Positions 12,116 to 22,600 of a DNA stretch of 24,939 nucleotides are shown piece after piece; within the stretch, counting starts at the first letter, position 1; every line of letters starts with the position of its first letter. Below the pieces are notes generated by a model. That model was not told the origin of the DNA and ran no database searches. It saw only the letters and a program-made list of their open reading frames with translations. Source of the DNA: Proteromonas lacertae. Its lineage: Eukaryota > Sar > Bigyra > Opalinata > Proteromonadidae. The translations under genes were made by a program, and so were the position numbers. The DNA lies in contig NGBS01000385.1 of NCBI GenBank assembly GCA_002245135.1, positions 1-24,939 of the forward strand, given 5' to 3'.

Positions 12116-12407
12116 ATTTATTTAAATTAATTATATATAATAAATTCTTGATTTAGATTAATTCTTTCTAATACAAAAAATTATATAAGCAGTTCTTTCA
12201 AAATCTTCTAACATTCATAATATTGACTGTATAATGATAAAATAGGTGAAATATCAAGTTTATTATTACAAATCATATTTCAATTGCTTTTAATTGCATA
12301 TTCACTCCAAGATTATTCTCATAATTGTAAATAAATATAGTAATAGTGAGTACTATCAAATATATAAGATTAGTATCATTTCAAAATAAATATCCGTTTC
12401 AATATAG
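12116..12407. other. Spacer between the kinase gene and the transposon
   Basis: AT-rich, with no coding frame or RNA gene seen. It contains the kinase 3' UTR and the intact target DNA up to the 9 bp duplication. Confidence 0.6.
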
Positions 12408-12416
12408 AAGAATTTT
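12408..12416. repeat. Target-site duplication, left copy
   Basis: AAGAATTTT directly precedes the inverted-repeat element and is repeated exactly at 15240-15248 after its right end. A 9 bp duplication is the typical size for Mutator-like elements. Confidence 0.85.
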
Positions 12417-13187
12417 GGAAAGTTCTATTTTGAACAGCTGCTCAAATTTTGAACAGGCTGTTTCTAATAGCGCCATGAATCTCATATTGAAATTTGTCTG
12501 ACTATTATTAATTATTTTAGCTTTTCTGAATTGTGTGTGGTATTTAGACATCATCAATGTTAATCATTAGAAACAATTAGATCGTTCTAGGTATCAGTCT
12601 ATTATACATAATATCTGTACACTGGACCTCCAGTTTTTTCTATTCTAATCTCTCTATATAGAGAGAATAATAAAAAACAAATAAAATTGACGCAAGCCAG
12701 GTTTGAACATTTTTTCAAATTTTTATATTTTGAGCACCTGCCTCCTATAGGAAGTAAGGGCGCAATATAATAATATATTATGTGTATATGATGATTTTAT
12801 CAAACATTCATTTAATAATATTAATCAAATTTTCATAATCTAGCTATTTCCTTAATTAGTAACAATTGATTCCTAGCAAAATAAAATAATACTAGCTAAT
12901 AACGCTTGTCTATCAGTCTATATATTATAAGACCTATTTGTACTATTATTAAACATATTTGTAAATATTGCGAATTATAACAAACAAAACACTAACAAAT
13001 GTATATTTATTTGTTACTCAGTGATAATTTAACAATTTTCTTAAAAACAAATCATTAAAGTAAATTTTGGCAATCTTACATCTATTCGAGTAAGTCAACA
13101 TATTAGCCATTGGATAAGTTAAGAATTTAGAATCATCTACTTTATAATCATGAATTTTGATAATTTGCTTTCTAAAGCATTTCTTAT
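12417..13187 (+). repeat. Left terminal inverted repeat (771 bp)
   Basis: Pairs with 14462-15239 in inverse orientation at over 99% identity by eye. The tip carries two spaced copies of TTTTGAACAG within its first 50 bp, which could be protein-binding repeats. It also holds a perfect 16 bp palindrome, CTCTCTATATAGAGAG, at 12650-12665. The inner end reads, on the minus strand, as the open frame VDDSKFLTYPMANMLTYSNR, so coding-like sequence lies within the repeat. Confidence 0.92.
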
Positions 13188-13497
13188 TAACAATAGATGT
13201 ACATTTAACTATAATTGAATTATATTTGTTATCAATAGATTCTATTTCTTTTCATTTGCCATATTATGTTTTAACTACTTGATTGAAATTGACATAGATG
13301 CTTATTTGTTTATTTACACAATCAATATTCTTCTACTATTCTATCTGTTTACAAAATATAACATTCTTATCCTCTAATGTTGTTTTATATAAACATCTCT
13401 AATTAAGAATTTTATTACATAATAGACTATCATAATCAACTTTTAGGATAATATATACTTGGAAATAATTGAAAAACATCCTCCAGAATATAAGATA

Positions 13498-13641
13498 TTA
13501 ATATTCTCTTAAATAATCACTAACATCAACTGTGATTTCAATAACCTTTATAATATTTGGATTATATATATCTGCTTCTACTTTATATCCAGCTTTCTCA
13601 AATTGTTCAAGCAATGGGGGATCTGTGGATATTCTACTACC
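13498..13641 (-). pseudogene. Unidentified coding remnant inside the transposon
   Basis: The minus strand carries an uninterrupted 47-codon stretch reading GSRISTDPPLLEQFEKAGYK, then VEADIYNPNIIKVIEITVDV and SDYLREY before a stop. Protein-like but broken text continues towards the left arm (for example NKYNSIIVKCTSIVN near 13190-13240). It has no start codon of its own. It could be a second captured host fragment or the element's own degraded gene. I do not recognise the family. Confidence 0.4.
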
Positions 13642-13929
13642 ATTTTTTCTACTAATATACTTTTAAAAAATAATTATTGTTGTCATTTTGTTCTAGATGT
13701 GTAAATAAATTTATTATATACAAAAAATATTTCATAATCCACATATATCATCCAAAAAACACAAAAATAAATGGGATTCTCAAGCTAAAGTTTGAACCAA
13801 TTTTTGAATTTTGAAGATATTATGAGTATTAAACAATACAAATTAGAATGTTTATAATAAGACAAAAGCAAAAAATGATGTTAGAAACCTTATGCATAGA
13901 ATATGTGAATATAATTCAATTTAAATAGA

Positions 13930-14510
13930 TTTAGCTTTTACTGCAGGAATACAATCTGTTACTTTTACAATAGTGTTGATAGAGATGAGAAACTGGATGA
14001 AATGTTGTTATAAAATGTAATATTTTTAAATGTAGGTTCAGAAACAGTTAGTGGTGTAATAATTGTGTAGATTAAAAGAATTATTAACATTTTAGTTAAT
14101 AATACTCAAGTATTTAGTACATACAGTAATTAACAACCCGATGTGTTAATTGAATTGTTTGAAGGTGAAAAAACTATGACAATAGATTATTACTAAATAA
14201 GTAAGTTAAATGTAAATGGAATTCCACCAATTGAAGTAATTTATGATATTTATACTTACAAATGATAAAAATGATTACAATTACAAATGATAAAGATCTT
14301 CTTACACCTGAAAATTTTTAAAGAATGGTTGTAAAAGTTGAGATATTGAAAGCTAAATCATGAGAGGTAAATTGAATATAAAAGAAGTAGCTTTATAATA
14401 TATGAAAAGATTAGTAGAAGTATATCAATTACAATTCAATAGAGATAACTTCGTTGTAGGTATAAGAAATGCTTTAGAAAGCAAATTATCAAAATTCATG
14501 ATTATAAAAC
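13930..14510 (+). pseudogene. Decayed Hsp70 C-terminal fragment carried by the transposon
   Basis: The + strand preserves ordered Hsp70 landmarks. LNVGSETVSGVIIV matches family LSLGIETAGGVMT. TQVFSTYSN...QPDVLIELFEGEKTM matches [33 protein letters not shown] matches LGKFELNGIPP. IEVIYDI matches IEVTFDI. ITITNDKDLLTPENF...RMV matches [20 protein letters not shown], and RNALES (about 14463-14482) matches KNALES. Together they cover the end of the ATPase domain, the substrate-binding beta domain and the start of the lid. Several stops, small deletions and frame changes break it, and the N-terminal ATPase domain is absent. It therefore cannot encode a working chaperone and looks like captured host sequence. 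Confidence 0.88.
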
Positions 14511-15239
14511 GAGAAGTAGATGATTCTAAATTCTTAACTTATCCAATGGCTAATATGTTGACTTACTCGAATAGATGTAAGATTGCCAAAATTTACTTTA
14601 ATGATTTGTTTTTAAGAAAATTGTTAAATTATCACTGAGTAACAAATAAATATACATTTGTTAGTGTTTTGTTTGTTATAATTCGCAATATTTACAAATA
14701 TGTTTAATAATAGTACAAATAGGTCTTATAATATATAGACTGATAGACAAGCGTTATTAGCTAGTATTATTTTATTTTGCTAGGAATCAATTGTTACTAA
14801 TTAAGGAAATAGCTAGATTATGAAAATTTGATTAATATTATTAAATGAATGTTTGATAAAATCATCATATACACATAATATATTATTATATTGCGCCCTT
14901 ACTTCCTATAGGAGGCAGGTGCTCAAAATATAAAAATTTGAAAAAATGTTCAAACCTGGCTTGCGTCAATTTTATTTGTTTTTTATTATTCTCTCTAAAT
15001 AGAGAGATTAGAATAGAAAAAACTGGAGGTCCAGTGTACAGATATTATTTATAATAGACTGATACCTAGAACGATCTAATTGTTTCTAATGATTAACATT
15101 GATGATGTCTAAATACCACACACAATTCAGAAAAGCTAAAATAATTAATAATAGTCAGACAAATTTCAATATGAGATTCATGGCGCTATTAGAAACAGCC
15201 TGTTCAAAATTTGAGCAGCTGTTCAAAATAGAACTTTCC
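14462..15239 (-). repeat. Right terminal inverted repeat (778 bp)
   Basis: Reverse complement of the left arm. It differs by a 6 bp insertion near 14509-14516, which leaves the reading frame intact (MIIKREVDDSKF here, MIIKVDDSKF in the left arm), plus about two substitutions. Its inner boundary falls within the Hsp70-like RNALES text, so part of the captured fragment has been copied into the repeat. Confidence 0.92.
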
Positions 15240-15248
15240 AAGAATTTT
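15240..15248. repeat. Target-site duplication, right copy
   Basis: AAGAATTTT, an exact match to 12408-12416, immediately follows the element's CTTTCC end. Confidence 0.85.
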
Positions 15249-15278
15249 TATATAATAATTTATAACAATTTCCTAAGT

Positions 15279-15291
15279 TCGCTAATTAGAC
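15279..15291 (-). repeat. Copy 2 of intergenic motif GTCTAATTAG[C/T]GA
   Basis: The minus strand reads GTCTAATTAGCGA, identical to 16533-16545 and one base from 8872-8884. It lies 31 bp outside the transposon. Confidence 0.5.
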
Positions 15292-15329
15292 ATTAATTAT
15301 TAATTATAAGTCATATCTATTCTATAAAG

Positions 15330-15955
15330 AGTGGTTTGAAACTTGATCGTAATATTTGATCTAAAATTGGATATATGGTGTATAGATGCAAAAATGACAA
15401 TACATTACCATTATTTGATTTAAATTATCAAGAGGATGACAAGATACAGGGAATAGAGTGATACTTAAGTATATCCAGAGAGTAATGCTTTTAATAATGT
15501 CAAATTTAATAAAAGAGCATAAATATTGTAGCAAATTCTCATCAAGTGTATAGATTCAATATTAAGGAGTATAGGAGTAGATAAACCTTTTATAGTGGTG
15601 TTTGTTGTGATTCTACGCTAGTACTAGAATGTTAATATTACTACAAAATTATAGATGATATATATCCACATTTATGTTCGAATATGAGATACAATATTGT
15701 CATGAGGGTATTATTTCATCAATTATTAAACCATAAATCATTATAAGATTACAATTTAGTTTAGAAGATCAAGTGAAAGTAATGATGGATAAATATAAAA
15801 GAAAACAAATTAGATTTTTTAGTAGATTAAATGATGAAGATGAAATGAAAAGAAGAAAAGAAGAAATTGAAAAAGAAGAAAACGATAAGAAGCAGCTAAT
15901 TATGCTTTTAAAAAATAATAAAACTAACGTAGTAGATGTGGATGAAGAAGATTGA
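15330..15955 (+). pseudogene. Coding remnants ending in a charged helix, unidentified
   Basis: Protein-like fragments in several frames include SKIGYMVYRCKNDNTLPLFD, LNYQEDDKIQGIE and IIDDIYPHLCSNMRYNIVMR. The last 70 codons to 15955 are open, from FSLEDQVKVMMDKYKRKQIR through a Glu/Lys-rich, probably coiled-coil segment, and end NVVDVDEED. An ATG at 15776 could start a 59-residue protein, but it looks more like the tail of a larger broken gene. Stops and frame changes separate the pieces and only some could be introns. Family not recognised. The transposon sits just upstream, but I see no coding sequence on its other side that would show that it split this gene. Confidence 0.4.
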
Positions 15956-16044
15956 TAATTAAAATATTAATTATTAATTAATATATTCTTATTTGATTGA
16001 ATTGGTGTGTGTTTATTTATTAAATAATGTTTGAATCATAATTT

Positions 16045-16459
16045 AATTCTTTCAAGGGAGGAAAATTTCCAATTCTCATCAATAGTTTGAGAAAGGATGG
16101 GAAAATGAGAAATCCAAACTATATTTAAATTGTGAAATCTCATTTGTGGCGAGAATAATAAATTACAACCAGAAGTAAATGACAATCTTGGAGATTTAGA
16201 ATTAACTCCAAGATCGATTAAAGATGAGTATTTGAATAGTTCTCATTCAAATTTTAACTATAATAATTTCTATTGCTTAATTTTTGTTTTTAGTTGTATA
16301 GATTCAGAATTCATTTCTATATTACTTTTAATTCTAGTTTTTATTCTGGAAAGATTTCAAATGACAAAACAGAAGATGATGAAGAAACTGAAAGTGAGAA
16401 AATTGACTTATTTAGTTATGGAAAAGAAATTAATTTGTTTGGTTATGCTGATTAATTCA
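16045..16459 (+). pseudogene. Coding-like remnant with an acidic C-terminus, unidentified
   Basis: Two protein-like stretches are visible: FKGGKFPILINSLRKDGKMR at about 16052-16112, and NNKLQPEVNDNLGDLELTPR, continuing SIKDEYLNSSHSNFNYNN, at about 16157-16265. A third, SNDKTEDDEETESEKIDLFS continuing YGKEINLFGYAD, ends in a stop near 16457. A GTAT...CTAG segment at about 16294-16335 could be an intron, but it does not join the frames cleanly. It may be a small real gene, poorly resolved, or a decayed one. Confidence 0.35.
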
Positions 16460-16495
16460 TAATTCATTTCTTTATTACTTATTATTATCAATAAA

Positions 16496-16570
16496 AAGAA
16501 GTATTAGATTAAACTTCATTAAATTTTATGAAGTCTAATTAGCGACTATATCCACTAACCAATACTTCTT
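16496..16570. repeat. Nested imperfect inverted repeat upstream of the giant gene
   Basis: An outer 10 bp pair (AAGAAGTATT at 16496 and AATACTTCTT at 16561) encloses an inner hairpin, ACTTCAT...ATGAAGT (about 16512-16534), and one copy of the GTCTAATTAGCGA motif. It lies about 80-150 bp before the receptor-like gene start, so it could be regulatory or a small foldback sequence. Confidence 0.45.
16533..16545 (+). repeat. Copy 3 of intergenic motif GTCTAATTAG[C/T]GA
   Basis: GTCTAATTAGCGA lies within the nested inverted repeat, 103 bp before the start codon at 16648. It is identical to the minus-strand copy at 15279-15291. Confidence 0.5.
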
Positions 16571-16647
16571 AAATATATATCAAACGTATTTGATTATTAA
16601 TTCCATTAAATACAAAAAAGTGGATATGAAACGGTCAAATTTTAATA

Positions 16648-19600
16648 ATGAAATTAGTTTTTTTGATTTTATATTTGTTGTGTTTTAGTAATTCTAAATT
16701 TAATGTATCTATTATATTAAATACAGATGATGAAACCGTAACCTCAAAAAAAGATATATATATACAAGTCTCTTCTCTTTTCGAAGATCATCTTGATATT
16801 GAGTATGTTAAATCCCTAAAAGAGAAAACACTATTTATCAGTACAGGAATAAAAGATTATAAGACAAAAACAACCACAATATATTCAAGAAGGCTTTTAC
16901 ATGCATTCTGTGAAGAAAATTACATGTATACAAGCTTGATATACAGTGTTATTGATAAATGTATATGTTTTGTTTTTAGACTTTAGGTATTTATCTAATG
17001 ATTCAAAAAAAGAAAAATATCTTCATTCTCATAGGTTCTGAGGATGATAAAAGTGAATTAAGTAATTTAGAAACATATATAAAGCAATTTGGTAAAGAGT
17101 GTGTGATAATTAAATCAGAATCAGAATTGAAAGTACTTCTTAGTAGTTATGATAAGGAAAAATCACCAAAAGTAGTAATATTCAATTTCTACTACTATAA
17201 ACCTCAATTTGACGAATTATTTAATTCATTATTATCATTAACCTATAGGAGTGATATAAGTGTAATTTCATATTTCATGGAGATGGATTATGTAGCAAAC
17301 AATCCTGCTGTAACATCTAATACATATATAGTAACTCAATATTTAGAAAATAATGATGAATTTAAATTGAAGGAATTATTGAATAATCAAGCAATTGATA
17401 ATACAATCTATTTAACATATTTAAGTTTATATTTTGCAAATTATACAATATCATTGTATTATCTAAAAGATGTGAACAAATTGAACAGTGCAATAGAAAG
17501 AATGATGAGAATTTTAAAAACAAAAAATATTAAGTATTTAAATAATAATTTCATTATACCAAATTATCTAATCAAAGTAAATAATGGTGTAATAGTTGAA
17601 GAATATGATTTACATTGTGATAGTTCTCTTTATATAAACGATTTATGGCATAATCCTGAAAATAAAGTATGTAGGAATGGTATAGAAAAGAGAGTAAAGT
17701 CTATAGAAATTGGTTATATGGGAAAAGTAGATCATTTACATTATTATACAGTTTTAAGAGGAATATTTGAATCTGTTGATTATACAAACTCTGGAAATTA
17801 TTTCTCATTTAACTATATATTGAAAATAATAATTGCACCTTACGCTTTATCGATAACTGAACAATATCAGTATTTATTATCAAACAAAGTGTCAGTAGTT
17901 ATTTATTACATGTCAACTGATATGTTGGACGATTTATTACCTATTATACATGAGAATGATCCTTATTTATTCACTTTTGGTTATAGTAGTGGTGAAATAT
18001 GTTTTCCAAGTATATTTCATATAGGAAGTAGTATTCCAAGTCAAATTCATTTTTATAATTATTTTTATCCTGATGTTTCGATGTTCTTACTATATTCAAA
18101 TACACCGTATATTTATTTTTATTTAATTAATATTCATAGATATGGAATTAAGAGTAGTTCTTATATTAATAGATATTACACAAATTTGAATATTCAAATA
18201 TCCAGTTTAAAAGTAGAATCTTCAACATCACAAGTAACAGATAGTGCAATCCAATCATTTTTGAATGATTACGATAAAAATGAAGAGTTTCATTTATTAT
18301 GCACATTGGGGGAAGAATATACAATATCATTTATAAAAGAATTTGAAAAGTATAAATCTACCTATCCCAAATTGAAAATATTTATTTTTGATTTAGTTGA
18401 TGATATATATGAAAGTGTGAGTAATCTACTACAAGTATATAATATTATTATTGTTATTGATATTTTATAGTTATCTGAATATTGGACAATCAATGTAAAT
18501 CCTTCAAATTATATACTTAATAATGATGCTGTTGCTGCTAGGTTTAGAAATTACCATAAAGACAAATCATTCACATATTTTGAGTATTTTAGTACAGTTT
18601 CAATCTATTTTATATGCAAATTGATTGATTTAACAAATTCAACAGATAGAACACTTTTTGATAATACGATTTATACAATTGGATTGAATCTAAACATTAG
18701 TAATATGACAATTACTCATCATAATTATTTGATACTACATTTAAGAGATTATAAACTATCTTCAGATGGTAGTTTTACTTATGGAAATATGTTGGCAAAA
18801 CAAATGACTCAATTTCCATCATTTATAACAATGAAAGGAGAAAATGGAGTGTATAATCGAATGGAATTATGTGATTGGAATTCTCCAAATTTTAGAAAGA
18901 TAGTGAAAGTGAAGAATATATTATGTGTTAGTAGAATGAATGGCAATTCTATTTGTGACTTGTTATTTCAAATATATGAAAGCACAAGAACAGATGATTC
19001 AGGAACTGAATTTTTTGTTATTAAAAAGGAATTTCCAGCCTTAAATGATTCTAAATATGATGAGATAGTGAATGAAATATTTAAGAGTTTTAAACCTGAT
19101 GTATTATATGGATATATTGACAACAAAGAAAAGCATTATTTATTAGACAAAATATTACCAAAGTATGATTGTTTGTTTTTTGATTTAAATTTTATTGATT
19201 CTTTATTTAGTTATGACAATTATTTCAGTTTTGGTAAAGTAATAAGCGATTTTGTGGAAGCTACAATTCCTGATTTTTTGTTTACTGGTAATAAGAAAAT
19301 AGTATATATTTCAAACAGTAATAATATTGATCAATCACGAATATTATCAGTGTTTAGTAGATATTATGAATTCTATAAATCAATTCATTTACAATATGAA
19401 GTTGGTGATTTAGCAAGTGAATCAATAAGCGATGTTATTACTAGAATAAATGCATTTCAACCAAATGTTATAATGATTAATCTGTTTGATGCTGTTGATA
19501 TACAAAAAGAAATAAATAAACTAAATCTAAACGAAGTTCATATATTCCATCTTAGAAAATATGCTTCCTTTGTAGATAATAACGTTTTTTTAAACAATTA

Positions 19601-22600
19601 TCAAGTGTTGTATGATTATATTCCATCTGAAGAGGATTTTGTTTATCCTATGTATGAAAATATTAGAGAAATGAATTCCGAAAGATCTTTATACGATATA
19701 GTAATGTTTGTAAATGAGATATATGCATCCAATGAAATGTATAGAAGAAGTTTGACAATGAGTGAAATATCGAACAATTATACCTTAAAACAATCATTAG
19801 AAAATATGGTTTTTAAATTGAATGATAAATTTATACTCTCTTTTAATGATAAACATATGATTAACAACCCACTTTCTGTAATTAAAAACACTGGTAAAGA
19901 AGATGATAATACAATATTTTATCAATCATTTATTCAATTTGAAAGTAGTTTTGATGAAGGTTTAATGAATATAACAATATGTGAAATGAAATATAAGATT
20001 AGATTAGGTTTGATTATTAGTTCAAAAACATATCCATATGAAGCTGAAAAACTGTTGTATATGGCAAATTATATATTAGTGTCGTATGGAACTATTTGTT
20101 TTTATGTTTATGATATTGAAGAAGGTGATCATAGTGTAGAAGGAGTAATAAAATATTTCAAAGAAATAGAAGTATCAGTGTTTTATGGTATTATGTTGAA
20201 AGATGATATAATCAATATAAATGATGAATTAGAAAAAGAAGATATGTATTTCTTCTATTTAGGTTTTCCATTTCAAAGTCAAGTTTGTTACAAAAATATC
20301 TATCAATTACAATCAATATCCGATTATATTGGTTTTATTAGTTATTCATATTATGAATCAAGTGATACAATATTACTTTTAGATGATACTCCTTCTCTTA
20401 AAGGTTTTCACACTTATCTAGAAAAAAGTCTAGAAAAAAGTTCAATTAAAGTGAAGATTTATTATTTCAATACAAACACTATTATTGATGTTATAGTGAA
20501 AGAAGTATTGAAAGGTTTAGAATTGAATAGTTCAATTGTATTATCAACAGAAAATTCTAAAGTTACAAAAAGAGGTCATTTCTTTATAAAAATAATATCA
20601 GAGTTAGATTTAAATAAGAAATACAAATTGTTTATACTTAATCCATTTGATGATGATGTATTTAAAGATTCTTATAGTTTTAAATATTCATTACATAATA
20701 GTTTAGATCCAACTAGATTTCCTTTAGCTAGAACTGGTTCTCCTAATAATTTTGGTAGTTTGTTACAGCAAGGTGTAGAATTATACATTCATTTAGATCC
20801 AAATGATGATTTGAGTGATATTAAAATGAATTATCAAATACAATCACATATTATTTCATTTAATAAATATCATATTATTCAACATCCTATATATATGTTT
20901 TATAATGTAGAAATGTTGATTAGATTACCATCAAATTCTTTGATTTATTCAACCAATTTTGAATTGTTAGAAATGAGTTGTACATACAGTAATGGAACAA
21001 ATATCACTCCTGTAAAAAGAAAAAATATCATAATATTAATAGATGATGAATTAGACACATTGAATATAATAAAAGGAATAGATTTTGGATTATCAATGTC
21101 AGAATCTAAAAGTAAAAATATATACAATTTCGTTCCACATTATATTTATAAAGATAAAAATATAACTGAAACTTTTGAAGAATTGTTTAAGAAGAGTAAA
21201 ATATTCATTGGATTAACAACACAAAAATATTTTACAACTATTTCTCCATTATTTGAAGATAAAGAAGCTGTTTTATATTTCTTAGGTCAGACAATATCAT
21301 ACGATTGTTTAAAGAATATTTATTTTATGAATATCAATCTGAATTCATTGTTTTTAACATATGTTAGTTATATTCACTATAACTGTGATTCAGTAATTTT
21401 ATTATTCCCTGAAGAGTTATATTCTAAGAATGATATTGTAAGATTTTTAAATGAATTAGCATATCATCAAATTACTGTCAATGAATTTATTACTCTTTCT
21501 GAAGATTCATTATTATCAAATTCATTTATTGAGTATTTAGAAACATATGCAAAATCAAAGAATTGTATTTTGAATTTTCTCAGTCATTTAACTAACAAAT
21601 TAGTAGCATTATTAGATTCTCATTTAAAGTACAAATCACCATTATCAATGTTAAGTTTTTATGTTCCAGAAAGAATAGACATGCCAATTGTTAATAATTT
21701 TACACATTTAATGTTTATAATGGAGACTTGGTATTATGAAGATGAATGGCCAGATATTGACCAATTTTATTATAATAGATATATGTATCACAACACAATT
21801 AATAATCGATTTTTACAGAGTTATGCTGCTGTGTTGTTAGTATTAGATATTAGTGATGATGGACTAATTGAAGATGATTATGATAATTATATAAGACATC
21901 ATTTATACAAGTATCTACCATTGAATTCTATTAATTATATACAATCTAATAATCATCTATTTTCGAAAGTATTATTAGCAAAATACATTGGATTTGATGA
22001 AGATGTAAATCAATTAAGGTATGAAATATATAAAGAAATGTATTATACAAGATTGTCAGTAAATCCAATAAGATCTTTATACTCATGTAATTGGTATGAA
22101 GGATTTAGTGGAAATGAACCAGCATCACTTATACAAGCAAAATTTGGGTTTTTAATATCAATCTCAGATAGAAATGCATTATCAGATTTTGATATATTTT
22201 TATCAGTTTTAACATATGCTGTACAAATGCAAAATATCTTTATGACGAAGATGATAAGTTATGAAATATATGATATTGAAAGTCATAATATAAATGATAA
22301 ATGTTTAGAAGGATTAAGAACTCTATTAGATCATGATACTCAACATATATTCTTTGGTAAAAGAACTTATAAATGTTTAGTTCAAAGTGAATTAGTGATA
22401 ATGAGAGAGTATAAAAATAAGGACTTTTTGATATATTATCCACATAATAGTCCTGGTTTATTATGTAATTCAAAAATCATTACTTTGGGAGGTTTGCCAA
22501 ATCAATTCTATAAAGCAACCTTATATCATTTTGTATCAACTTTTAATGACTTGAAATATGTTCAAACTATTTATGATAATACTGATTATGAGTGTGTTAT

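Larger units (their letters stand above)
12417..15239. mobile_element. Mutator-like DNA transposon (Pack-MULE-like) with long terminal inverted repeats
   Basis: A 2823 bp element bounded by GGAAAGTTCTATTTTGAACA and its reverse complement, flanked by a perfect 9 bp direct repeat. The inverted arms are 771 bp (left) and 778 bp (right). Comparison by eye shows only about two substitutions and one 6 bp gap between them, so the element is young or its arms are being homogenised. Between the arms lie 1.27 kb with a decayed Hsp70 C-terminal fragment (+ strand) and an unidentified coding remnant (- strand). No transposase was recognised, so it is probably non-autonomous. Long terminal repeats, the 9 bp duplication and carriage of a host gene piece together match Pack-MULEs. 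Other superfamilies with 8-9 bp duplications (such as Merlin) fit the long arms less well. No capsid or polymerase-like sequence was seen. Confidence 0.8.

Noticed and set aside
12417-15239. A large virus-like transposon of the Polinton type, suggested by the long inverted arms
   Set aside because: The element is only 2.8 kb, shows no polymerase, integrase or capsid-like text, and has a 9 bp rather than 6 bp duplication.
12417-15239. An assembly artefact forming a false palindrome
   Set aside because: The unique 1.27 kb centre, small differences between the arms and the flanking direct repeat are what a real insertion predicts. Reads spanning it would settle the point.
12416-15240. A shorter 7 bp target duplication (AGAATTT) with ends TGGAAAG...CTTTCCA
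   Set aside because: Moving each boundary by one base gives a longer, perfect 9 bp duplication (AAGAATTTT) with ends GGAAAG...CTTTCC, the better and more typical solution.
16961-16979. A 19 bp intron in the receptor gene ending at the first TAG
   Set aside because: It gives the wrong frame downstream. The 26 bp version ending at 16986 restores the Cys-to-strand spacing seen in unit 4.
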